From Ditylenchus dipsaci (Eukaryota; Nematoda; Chromadorea; Rhabditida; Anguinidae), in contig SADC01000707.1 of assembly GCA_004194705.1 (NCBI GenBank), positions 1 to 64,000 of the forward strand: a stretch of 64,000 nucleotides of DNA. Direction: 5' to 3'. Position 1 is the stretch's first letter, and each line of letters begins with the position of its first letter. Both the position numbers and the translations under genes were made by a program. The notes beneath the pieces are model-generated. The model was not told the DNA's origin. It made no database searches and was given only the letters and a program-made list of their open reading frames with translations. Shown here piece after piece: positions 10,888-23,300 of the stretch.

Positions 10888-11300
10888 ATATTATTGGGCG
10901 TGCGGTCAATTGATCTACGGTCAATTGATCTACAGTCAATTGGTCTGAATTGGTCTAAATTGGTCAGAACTGTTGTTGTGTTATGAAAAATATTTAAAAT
11001 AAAAGGATACTTTTGAAACAAAATTTTGAAAGAAAAAAAATCAGGGTTTAGGGTATATGGGTTAGCAAAGGAGGATTTGGGGGGGGGGTGTTTAAGGGGA
11101 TTTGTGGTTGTCGAGGTGATCTTAATCTGAGATAGTATGGTTTGTTAACCAGCTAAAAGCTGAAAAATAAAAAAAAAGTCAAATCAGAGTTAATAACCAG
11201 ACGTTTAGAACAAAATAGCTAGTTTAAATCAATTTGTAGATCAATTGACCTGTAGATCAATTGACCTAGAGCCATATTATTGAGGTTTGACCGTATATTA
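10888..11300. repeat. Inverted repeat with TCAATTGATCTAC words
   Basis: Two to three tandem copies of GGTCAATTGATCTAC at 10,905-10,945 reappear inverted at 11,235-11,272. They are flanked by ATATTATTG on one side and its partner on the other. The rest of 10,406-11,333 shows no gene. It is the upstream region of the transporter gene. Confidence 0.6.
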
Positions 11301-11333
11301 CTTTAGCAAAGCCTTTTGTTCTCTATTTATTCA

Positions 11334-14300
11334 ATGAAAAAGGCAAAAGAAAACAGCGGTGTGACAATTAACAGTAGGACAAATGATCCATCTGAAGATG
11401 ATGTTGCAGACGACTCCGACAAAATTACAAGGGTTTCGTCATAATGCACTTTCGATAAATAAAATCACCCCTTTGCAGATCCACATCTCCAGCCAGCCAG
11501 AGTCCCCTCGCGACACATTCAAACCCACCAACAAAATACAGCCAAGTCATATTTTGCTGGATGGCGACTATAAAGACCATCCCAATCCAGGAGAGACAGA
11601 AGAATTGAGCGGACCAATGAGCTATGTGGCCAAAGCTCAAGACTTTGTTAGAGGCTCTCTCAAAAACAACGCTAATTTAATCAAAAAATGTCTGCTGTTG
11701 GCTATTCTCGTCTTGTATCACATATTCCTGGGTAATTCTTCAAAATAATTTACGACTACAGTAGGGTTGGCAAAATCTGCCACAAAAACAGGCACATGTG
11801 GACGATCGGCCACATTATGCCAACTCTGAACTACAGTTGCCTCTCTCGAACCCATCGAGTTCATTCCCGCCTAGGGTCCGACACTTTTTTGGCCCGATAT
11901 TCAAAGTTTTTGACCAGCTTTGATTCTTCAGTCTATTTTAAAGAATCGCAAGGATTCCGATTTGGCAGTTCGTTTTGTCAATAGCAACAGTTTTTCTGAA
12001 AAGACCCGCGCCTCTCAATTTAACGACCATCCATTTTTTCGAATAGTTTTAATTGAGAAGCGCGGATCTTTTCGGCAATTGTTGTTCTTTACAAAAACGA
12101 TTACTACTCATTTGCGCAAAACTCATTTGCGCAAACTCATTTGCGCAAATTTTTTAAAGTTACAGGTTCGAATCCTGGTGGTAGCAGAAATTATTTTTTC
12201 TTGAATAACAACCATAAACTAGTGTTTATAAGACCAGTAAACCTCAGGTTGGATAGGAGATCCACCTGGTACTTCTTTTGAATAGGCACTCTCCTCTAGA
12301 ATCCGATATTTTGGATTAAGCTGAAAGTATTAAAAAATCAATGTACCCTATCCAAAATCGTGTCCTGAACGCGGTCTGTTTAGACCAAAATGCTGTTTTA
12401 ACCAACTGGAATATCAATACCGTGGGTAGTTACCCACTCCAAGGTGGTCGACCTTAAACTTTTGTGGATTATTGTGAGTAGACAAACAAATTTCGCATGC
12501 CTAAATCAATTCAGAAAAAAAGGTTTTGTAACATGAAAAACGTAAAATTTTTATTAATCCAAGTGGACGACCACTTGGTTTTGTTGTACCCAGGTGGTCG
12601 TACCCAGGTTGAAGAACTCAGGTAAAACTCCTGGGTAGTAATATTTTCGTCTTGTAAAGAACTCAAGTTTTAAGGCCCGAAAAAGTAAAAAAATTTTTGC
12701 TCCGGGTTTTCGCTCCAAGTCGACGACCACTTGGTGTGGTCGGTTAAGACTAAGAAATGAAAATTCCAGCAAAATTTTTACTGAATGTGAGAGTCCAAAA
12801 AAGTCATTGGATACACTGAAAGTGAAAGTAAGACTGAGAGGCAAATTTTTCCTATTCGGTACAACACTGAGAGTGAGAGTGAAAGGCATAGTGGGAGTGA
12901 AAGGAGAAACCACTAATTGGATACGTGGCCTTACAGGACTACTCAAGGGCTAGGGTTTCTATTTCAAATCGTGTTCAGTACACGATTCTGAATAGGGTAT
13001 GATACCTTCAAAGTTATTCCAGTGAAGAGAAAATAATTTCTGCTACCACCGGGATTCGAACCTGTAACTTTTTGAAAAATTTGCGCAAATGAGTAGTAAC
13101 GACAAAAACGACTGGCAACTTTGGAATTCTTGCTGATATTTCAGATTAGACTAGCCTAATACCACTAGTGATGGAAGCGGGACGGGACGGTCCCGAAAGT
13201 CCCGTCCCGCCGAAGAAAATTCAGGCAAAAGTCCCGTCCCGGTGGTCCCGAAATTTTGAAACAAAAGTCCCGGTCCCGGTCCGAAAATTTGAAAAAATTC
13301 GGGACTTTTATTTAATTTTCCTACAACAGAATTTTTGCGGTTTTTGTTTTTTTCCTGTCTATTTTTTTCGTTTTTAGATCTCATATGATTATTACACTCT
13401 TGTTTGTGCCTGAGTTTGTTTCTTATCAAACTAAAAAAGAGGGTTTAAAGTAAACTCTTTACAAATGGTTCAAGAGTGAACTGTTTACACTTAGTTCTAA
13501 GTAAACTTTCGATTTTAATCAATTTATATTAATTATTGATTTAATTATGCAGCCGGCCGTTCAATTTTCAGACACCCAAAATCCGAAAAACTGGAGATCA
13601 ATTTTAAAATTTTTGAGCGCTTAACTATAAACATAAAACGAGATCAGTAGAGCTCGTTGGACTAAGAAAATACAAAAACAGCGATGTAAAGTATTCGCTC
13701 TATGCTGACATACATAGTAGAGGTGTGCATTTCGCCCCGAGAGGGATTTCGGGATCAGGATTGAGGCCTTAAAAGAATTCGGGATCGGGATTACCACGAA
13801 AACCACAAAATTATGTAAAAACAAAAATTATCTGGCCAAAAATTATTTTTAAAATGCTCATTGGGGTTGGCAATTTTCGGGATCGAGATTTTCAAAATCG
13901 ATGGGGAGGGATTCGAGATCGGGATTCAACATCAAAATCCTCGGAATGCGGTTCCCGATTCGAGAGCGATCCCAATCCCGTGCATACCTCTAATATACAG
14001 GATGGCCCGAAAAAATTCGGAAAATTAAAAATTCAATTTTTGAAATTTTTTGATCAGAAACTTTTTCCCATTGTTTCCATGCATATCTTCTATATTTCCT
14101 GTCCTCGAAATCGAGAAGCCGCAAAATTTGAGAAAATAGAGTATTTACAAATTTTTTAAAGGTTATCTTTTTACAGTCCCGAACGGACTTTTTTCTGGTC
14201 CCGGTGAAATTTTTGAAAAATCCCGGTCCCGGTCCCGAAATTTTTTTTCTAAAAGTCCCGTCCCGGTAGTCCCGAAATTTGAATATTTCCATCACTAAAT

Positions 14301-17300
14301 ACCACTGACAAAGACCTCAAAAACCGAGGTAAAACAGCGTCGGATTTTAGGCGGGAACGCACTTTTGGGGATCGTTGGATCCAGACGCTACCGTAGAACT
14401 TGAAATTTTTAAGGATTCGCCATTGCCCATGACTTCAACAAGGCTTCCAACCTACTGACGCTCACAGTCATTGTATGGATGATATTTGGGTGAGAATTTC
14501 TACGGGACGCAACCAACTAGCCAACGAGAATTCGCTAGCGCTAAAGACTCACCAACGTCAGAACTCGCCAACGCGAAAACTCGCCAACGAAGAACTTGCC
14601 AACGAAAAATTCGATTAAACGGCTCCCTATAGCCTGTCCCAAGGGTAGCAATTAAATCGAATTTTACGTTGGCGAGATTTCACGTTAGCAAGTTTTCCAG
14701 TCGGCGAGTTATTTGGCGTTGGCGCGTATTTCGCATTGGCGAGTTATGGTGTTGGCGAGTCGGCTTCGTCTCCTTTCTACCGCCTATGTGGCTGACTAAA
14801 AAAGATCTATTCAGGTACTACAAAGTTGCAGTGCCCCTACTTGCCGATAAATGGAAGTCTATTGCGCAACCAACAGTGACCGACTTGTACACCCGTATTT
14901 GGAGCAATTTATTAGTGAGGATGTATTCTTTTTACATTAATTTCGCGGAAAAACACCTCTCGGCCGCTATCTTAACTCTTTAAAAGACCATGCTCATGGT
15001 GGTCCTCCGCCGATTAAAAATCTTTTCCTATTCGTTTGATGTACGTAATAACTTTTTTATTGAGTTTCTAACAAAGCTAAACCTAAAATTAAATTCTGGA
15101 CCTTGTTTTGTTAGACACCAAGTTAAAAAATACGAACAGAAAATCAATGATTAGGAAAATTTTCTGAATTGGCGGACGATCGCCAGACCAGCATGAGCAT
15201 GTTATTTTTTTTGAATAGCCTAACACAAAAATGGGAAGCCAGAAAAAAACTTTTCCGAATGTAGTTTTACACACAAAGATCGAGACGAAACCAAGTACCT
15301 TTGCCTAAAGCAGTTTTTTTTGTTAAATAGGGTGTAATATAAAAGTCATTGTTTCTCCTCGCAAGTTGCGAAATAACCAAAAAGGATAAATAAATCCAGG
15401 ACAAAATAATAAATTACCCCAAAGAAATTATTAAAGTTTGAGTTTCCACTGCAAACTGACACAATTCTAACACTAAAAAAGGAAGAAGGTACGCCATGTC
15501 AATTTTAATAGTTAACCGAGAAGCTGAAACAAAAAGAATGAACCATAAAATGAGCATCAATAACAGACAAAAATAATAAATTCGAATTTTATTGGCTCAA
15601 TCAAGCTCAAACAAATACAATCGACGCTCTTACTTAGGACACCCCCCACTTAGGACAGAAGTTCGTTCCCACCTCGAGTCCGACACTTTTTTATCTCTAT
15701 TTTTGAAACTTTTTCTAGTTTTGTTTTGACAGTCTGGTTCCAAATATCGCAAGGATTCCGATTTTCCCGATCGTTTTCTAAAAACCTCAAATTTTTTGCT
15801 CTGTAAAAGCAAAAGCTCTTAGTTAGGACAGGACCTATCGAAAATACCTGTTTTTTGAATAGAGTTTTGGCTTTTTTAGAGCAAAAAAATTGGGATTTTA
15901 GAAAACGATCCGCAAAATCAGAATCCTTGCAATATTTGGGACCAGACAGTTAAAACAGAACTAGCAAAAGTATTAAAAACTTAAGGTAAAAAAGTGTCGA
16001 ACCCGGTAAGTTGGCCGGTCCCTTGGGTGTCCTAAGGAAAAGCGTCGACTGTACACATAAAAACACAATTTCCCGCCAAAATTCTTCTCAATAAATAATA
16101 TATGTTCTAGGAATTCTCAACCTTCATAGAACACGAAAAACTCTAAACTTCAAGCTAGGAGGGATAGACTTCATGCCTGTTTAGTAGCAGAAGTCGCCGC
16201 ATTGCAAACATTCGAAAGAAGACTACAAAACAAGAAATATAAACACAAAAACACCCGCAAATTTTATTTCCTCAAACAAGCTGTAACAAATATGCATACC
16301 AACATAACTTTTGGTAAATATTTCTCGGATAAATAATAGCGCTTCTAGGAACTCACTTCAAACTTGCTCAATTTTGATTCCAATGCTGTCTGGCAACACC
16401 TGAAAACAGAATTTTGAATACATTCACTTTATTGCCAATCGACAATATGGGACCTGCGTTTCGTTTTGATTTTTCGATTGTTTCGCCGGCACACCCACAT
16501 CAAGCATCATCGGAAGAGAGGAAGAATGAGTTAGACTTATTTCGGAACGACTTGAGATGTTCGAATCGCGCCGCTTCTTCGCATCTGGCTGGCAAACTTC
16601 TGCTCCCTCTGCTTCATCATTCCGACGCTTTAGATCACTCTTGGATTTGATACTGTTCCGCTTTCGATTCTTTTTCTTCCGACCAGACGACAAGGGCAAC
16701 GCTGAGCTATCCAGACAAAGTGTTCTTAAAGCCTTCTTTGCTTTTCGCTTCCTATTCTTTCCTGATGACAACGGCGACGATGAGTTATTCAGAGGAGATG
16801 TTTGCAAAGCCTTGCTATCAGCCCGGAGATTCACTTTCAAAGAATTTGATGACGGCTCAGAGTTCCGAGTTTTTTCGCTCCGTTCACCTCGGTCACTCTC
16901 TGGATTACTTGAATCAGTTCTACGCAATGAAAGTGGACGCAAATCATTATCAAAAGACGCACAATAAGGAAAGCACCTGTAAAAAGCAGTTCAAAAAGCA
17001 CTACTTTTTATGGCCTCCCACAAAATGCAAATCCAATGTTCAACCTTGGCGAATTGTTTTTAGCCTTGTTCAGCTAACTTCGATTAACTTCGTAGATAAC
17101 TTCTTAGATAACTACGATTTTTATTGACAGCTGGATATGGGCTTCAAAATCACACCAAACTTTCAAATAAATCTCGAAGCTATTTGGCTGAAAAATGCAA
17201 AAAATATTTCGACAAGGCTGAGAATTGAGGACGCACTGCGAAATAGGCCTAAGGGAATTACATTTGCAAAACAGGTTTAAGCTTTTTGAGTAAAATGCCT

Positions 17301-20300
17301 CGCTGCCGATAGAACGACTTCATCTCTATCTTATTCAATCCAAAATGTGCGATTTTGTGCTCTTCCTGAAAAAAAATATTGCGAAAAATTTAAGAATATT
17401 GATAGCTAATCTGACTTTAATATGTTTACTCATACTACTCTCAATGAATGTTGTAAAACCACACGTCTCTCTTGGACAAACCAAAGACCGCTTCAAATGA
17501 TGCTCGCTAGCATGAGCCCTAAATATTGGTGATAAAATAAGTGAGGAGAACCAGAAACACACCGTCTTTCTCCGTCAGATTTGACTTCTGCATTGCAAAT
17601 AAAGCACTAAATGACATTCAAAATAAAATTGGATAATAACTACCGTATTCTCTAAAAGCAAGCACCAGCCACTGAATCAAAATCGCGTTTCGGCATTGAA
17701 ATTTATATTATTTTATTGCTGTTTAAGAACTGAAAACACTGCCGACAATAAGATTTCGAATCGTGTAGTGAAGAATAATTAGAAGGAATATAGTGAAGTT
17801 TATAGACCGAACCTTTGAATCCTCTATTGTCGACTGAACGCGCATGGACATATCTTTACTCAATTGCTTGCCGACACGGAGCTGATTCTGAACAATCCGA
17901 GGAGGAAAACATCTTAAAATAAACCCCATCAACTCTTAACTTAACCTTGAAAAAAACCGCACCTTTCAAACATTACATGTACCTGTTTGCAGTACATGAT
18001 CCGCTCCTTTATGACAGCCACTCCCTCTTCGCCTTCGGGTTTTTTTGGGTTCACACCATGCGTTATGAGATGTTTTTTCCAGCTTCTCTCTTCCGAAGAC
18101 ATCAAATGGCAAAAAGGACAAGCTAGTTGGAGTTTCAAATGAACGCTTATCACATGACGTCTGAAGTTTGTGAATAGGCTTAAGATGCAATCATACGAAT
18201 CAGACCTTCGACTTTTTTTAGTGCTAACTTTGTGTCCACACAGCTGGCACTGAAAAAGTAGAGTAAACATACAAGTAACAAACAAGCTGTTATAACATTA
18301 CTTCCAAACGATCAGAAGTCGATTGAGCATCCACAAAATCGCTATCCTTGTCGACGAGACTAGTAGATGGCTGAGGTCCCTTTCTAGCACCTCCATTTCC
18401 GGATAATATTCTTTCTCTCTCACATATGATTTCTCTTCTGGAGGTTCATACAAGACGTCATCCCCGACATCTGAGCTAGATACCTTCCTCTGGACTGACG
18501 ATAAGTAAACCACATCTTCTTCTGAGTGCACAACCACGTTCTTCGACGGAGATGGCGATTTGGCAACATGATCGACCAAATTATTGGAGCAGCCACGTCC
18601 AAGCTTGGAGCTGAATTAATCGAAACCGCAGCAGTTGAAGCATTTCCTGTCAGATAGCTAAAAGCGCGAAAGTCAACTGTTGAAGTGGTTGTTATCGCCA
18701 AACATACGTAAACCATACAACAGGACATATTTGTGCCCATATTTCTTGGCCAAAAGACAATCTTTGTAGATTCCCAAGCACAGATTGTGCATGTAAATAT
18801 TCTTCGCCTTCTGAAAGATTCATGTGAATTGAATAATGAGGTTACTAAAACCTACATTTTGTAGAACGCTGTGATTTGACATCACCTAAAACCAGAGTTT
18901 GTAAGGTGAACCGAAATTGAGACAGGATTTACCTCATGCTCCACAGCTTTCTGAGAACTATAGCAACTGTAATAGCAATCATTGCAGAGATGAGGAAAGT
19001 AGTTGAAATGAGCCGCTGAAATAGAAAAAAATATATATTAAAAAAAAGGAGGCTAACCGATATGATCCGGTAGTTCGAACTTCACTACCTCATTCTCGCA
19101 TTTAAGGCATTCAATCGACATAACGCTGTAAAAAATTATATTGAATTTATACAATCTAGCAGCTAGTAGTGTCTAACTCAAGATCCTATCAATAATATAC
19201 GGGTTACACCGGGAAATATTATTAGAGACCCGTGACAAATCCATCAAATCACTATAGACTGTAGTCATACTTGGACGGGCGGCGGCGCTGGCCCCGGTGT
19301 GCGCCCGCAAATTTTTGAAAAAATTGGGGCGCCGGCGCTGTTTTTGAAAATTGTGTGGTCGGGCGCCGGCGCCCAGCGCTTCTTTTTTCAGTGGGTTTTT
19401 TATACCTTTCTTATTTTAGAAATAACCTTTTTAGTTTTTTGGTGTTTTAGTTGTTTCTAAACTATGTTTTGTACTGATTCTTTCAGCTTTTTTGACTCTT
19501 GACTAATACAGCTCCAGTTCCTTCTAAATTCCATATTATTTGTTAAAAAGCGATAAAATTGCAATATAAAATAAAAATAAATGATAATTTTGCAAAGCTA
19601 CTTTCTCTATGTAAGTTACTCGGCACCCGGCGCCAATTTTTTCGCATTTTTCGCCCCGGCGCCCACTTTTCTGCCATGGCGCCCGGCGCCAATTTTTCAC
19701 AAAAAAGGCGCCGGCGCCTTTAGCGCCGATTTCCGACGCCCGGCGCCACTTTTAAAAGAGACCGGCGCCCGGTGATGCGCCCGGCACCGATTTTTTCGGG
19801 GGCACAAGTATGACTGTAGTACAGTCCTAGAAGGACGAGAAATTGACCAAAATTTGGACTGGCTGGGACGGAACTCCGGGTCTGGTCCCATCCTGTCAGT
19901 TCACCCCGTTTCTATAAATGGTCAGTTTGCCAGGGAACACGATTTTAATGAGTTTCTTAGTTTTTTTAGTTTTAGGTACCTGTTTGGGCTGTACCCCGAA
20001 ATTTAAGCGGCGATTTGCTAAATGGTCGATTTGCTAAGCGGTCATTTTACTAAGAAAAAAATTTAAGCGCGATTTCGCTAAGAATTCACAATTTAAGCAC
20101 CAATTTGCTAAATGGTCGTTTTGCTAAGATTTTTTTTGCTAAGTAGTTGTTTTGATAAAGATCTTGTTTGTTAAGCTACATCTTCTTCGGTTCGGTTTAA
20201 TTTTGGGGTACAGGCCTAAAAACCCAAACGATTCAATCCAAACTGAAAAAAAATGTGTTCTAAAAACGGTTAGATTTGAATCGGGGTCCTCCACTCTGGA

Positions 20301-23300
20301 CTGATGCACCCAGAGGGATTCGAACCAGTAACCTTGGTGATGAGTATATGGACCTCTAAGCCACGTAAACATAAAAATAAGGTATGCACTTAGGTGGATT
20401 CGAACCAGCAGCCTCGGCGGTTAATAACCAAGTGGTCGTCTACTTGGATCAAAAATTTTTTTACGTTTTGAATTCCAATCAATTTTTCTGCACTAATTCG
20501 AGCATGCCGAAGATTGTTTGACAGTGGTAAAATCACGTTTATCGAGAAATTTCTGAGTTATTGTGAACTCTTGATTTGTCAAAATCAAGAATTTACGATA
20601 TCTGAAAAATTTCTCGATAAAACGTGATTTTAACACTGTCAAACCATCTTCAGCATGCTCGAATTAGTTCAGAAAAATTATCTCGCAATCCAAAAACGTG
20701 AAAAAAATTTTTTGATCCAAGTGCACGACCACTTGGATGTCCACTGCCGAGGTTGCTGATTCGAATCCACCTGGGTGCACACTTTATTTTTTACTGTGAT
20801 TTCAGATATAAAAAAACTAACTTTTGAGCTTCCAGGTCATTTGGGTAAATATACCCCTACTCTTGAGTTACCCTACGTTCACAATGGCTCCGCATCCGCA
20901 GGCGGAAGCGGTGCGGATGCGGAATTGCGTTCACAATGAAATTTGTTTTTTTGCGTTCCGCAAAAAATAAAAATTTCCGATAAAAAATTTAGGAAAAAAT
21001 TTCCGATCCCCTACCAGAACATTGAGAAAAAGGAAAAGTACAAAAAGGCAGAAAAGTTCTTAACAAATCGGGATTTAAGAAAAGAATTCCTTAGCAAATA
21101 TATTCTTAGCAAATGGGCGCCTTAACAAAAAAATTCTTAGCAATTTGTCGCTTAGCAAAAAAAATTCTTGACAAAACGACCGCTTAGCAAATCGACCACT
21201 TAGCAAAATGCCGCTTAAATTTCGGGGTACAGCCCCTGTTTGAGTCCGTCCTACGTATTCTGGCCGACACTTGCCTAATTTGAAGAGATTTTTTTGTCCC
21301 GAAGCTGAAACTAAACGGGGCCATTAATAATGATTAATAATGACATTAATAATTCTTCATGTCATACGGTAGCGGGGAAAACAGCAAGACAAAATCATTT
21401 TTGTTCCTGAAGAATCTCTATAAATAGAAGTTAATCGAGAGTTTAGAAGACCAACCAGTCAGAGTCAAGAAAGTGTGCAGTGACTGCAATGTAATCCACT
21501 TGCTTCTTTGCGAAGTCAATAGTGAGGCATCCACCATATTGTTTCAAGCAGCTTATTTTGCTCTTGACTTGGAGCTCGATGCTGTCTACTGAAAGATCCA
21601 CCCACTTTGCAAGCGTCTTTTTTGAAGGCAAGAGGTCTCTAGCTTGCTTCTCGATTCCCTTCGTAAAGTTGTCAATGCTAAATAGAATCAAAATGTGACT
21701 GAAATTCAGCACAGCACTACATTATTTTTCGGAATTCTTCCAAAAACGCGAGAAAGCTTTTGTCTTCGGCTATTTTCAATGACTGAGTTGAGCAAACCGC
21801 AAATTTTAGCAACGATTGTTCCATTTTAGCATCTGAAGCTGGCGATCCATTGATATGAGAACTCAAGTGGTAACTGAAAACATTTCAAAAGTCCACTCTA
21901 AGCATGCCAAAAAATCACCTTAAAGATGCAGTACCAGCTCTGTTGAATATCTTTTTACATCCTTCTATGTTGCAGACCACCATTTCTGTTTCAAGTCCAT
22001 CGTCCAGTAGAATGTCGAAACGATACCCGAATTCTTTGCTTCGAGTCCAAGGCCAGGTCGAGTGACGGCTTGGATCAAACCGAATCTAAATGTAATTTTT
22101 ATAAAAAAACAGCGACACTTCAATATGTATTACTAACTTTCTTACGACGTCCAATTTCAGCCATTGAGAATTAATATGGTTGATAAAGCTTTTCTTCTGA
22201 ATTTTCCACCTAAACAATAAGAAACGGTCAACAATTCGGTGAAATTTGGCTAGTTTGCAGTGAAAATCAAGGACCAATAAAACACCAACAAAAGACCAAT
22301 AAAACACCAATAAAATTTAATTTGAAATTTTATTGGTATTTTGTTGGTCTTCCAAAAACGAAATGCCACAAAATTTTATTGGTATTTGCTCATTTTGTTG
22401 GTTTTCCCCACCATGGCCATTATCCAAGGATTTTAAGACTTTTATCCAAAGAAATAGATCAAAACTTTTGAATCAAAACAAAGTTTATAAGCGAATTGAA
22501 ACAAACAAAACTCAATCATGTTGTACCAAAACTATTACAGAGCCTTCTACACTCTCTTGGTTGCTGCAATCACCACTTTCTTAATCTTAGACACAGCTAA
22601 AGCTCGCCACCGCCTTGTTGGTCTAGGAGGCATGGCTTTCTTCGTTGTCTTTATGTTTGTTTTCTCTCGAAACCCGACCAAGGTTGAACGTTTTTTGCAA
22701 CAAACGAAGACCCAGCAGTTAAAAACAAGTTTCCAGATCAATTGGCATCCAGTTATTTGGGGCTTCTTCCTACAGTTTTGCGTGGGTATTACCTACCCAT
22801 ACCACCCTGTTGTTTGCACTATTCATTTCTCAGGTCGGTCTGATGGTTCTTCGTTGGGAATATGGATCAACCAAATTCAACCAACTGTCTGAAATTATGC
22901 TCACCTTTCTGGATTTTTCCAAAAATGGCACTGATTTTGTGTATGGATTTCTTTCTGCCCCTCCAGACATTTGTGGAATGGACCCTGTGTTTGCATTTCA
23001 GGTTGCTTGTAGTTTGACGATGTAGCTTGGATTTTATAAAGGATAAACTGCTCCTCAAATTTCAGTCCATCCAAGTAGTTGTGTACTTCGGTGCAGTCGT
23101 CGCCCTGCTATATTACTATGTAGGAGAGCCCTTTTATTTAGTATAGCAGCAAGTTTATATTGTAACAAGATGACAGTTGTGGTTTATAGGGAATTATGCA
23201 GGTCCTCCTAAGGAAAATGGCTTGGATAATGCAAGTCACCCTTGGGTAAGTGAAACCCATAAAACATAGAAATAGACTTGCGAATTCAGAACTACAGCCA

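Noticed and set aside
12160..12195. tRNA gene
   Set aside because: Only a T-arm and 3'-end-like sequence is present; no D-arm, anticodon arm or acceptor pairing.
12554..12946. 130-codon minus-strand frame present in both copies
   Set aside because: It lies inside a fold-back repeat and is changed in copy 2 without bias toward silent sites. No family was recognised.
15630..15812. Minus-strand open frame of 60 codons
   Set aside because: It is fully within the inverted arms of a pogo-like MITE.
16557..16967. 136-codon open frame on the plus strand
   Set aside because: It lies antisense to the last exon of the zinc-finger gene and has a Phe/Arg-rich shadow composition.
18613..18650. Extra CFNCC zinc-binding motif upstream of zinc-finger exon 5
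   Set aside because: It would require reading through a TAA. The ATTAATTCAG acceptor just after it gives an open frame of the right phase.
20300..20365. tRNA gene on the minus strand
   Set aside because: A- and B-box-like words are present, but the stems do not pair and it lies within a fold-back element.
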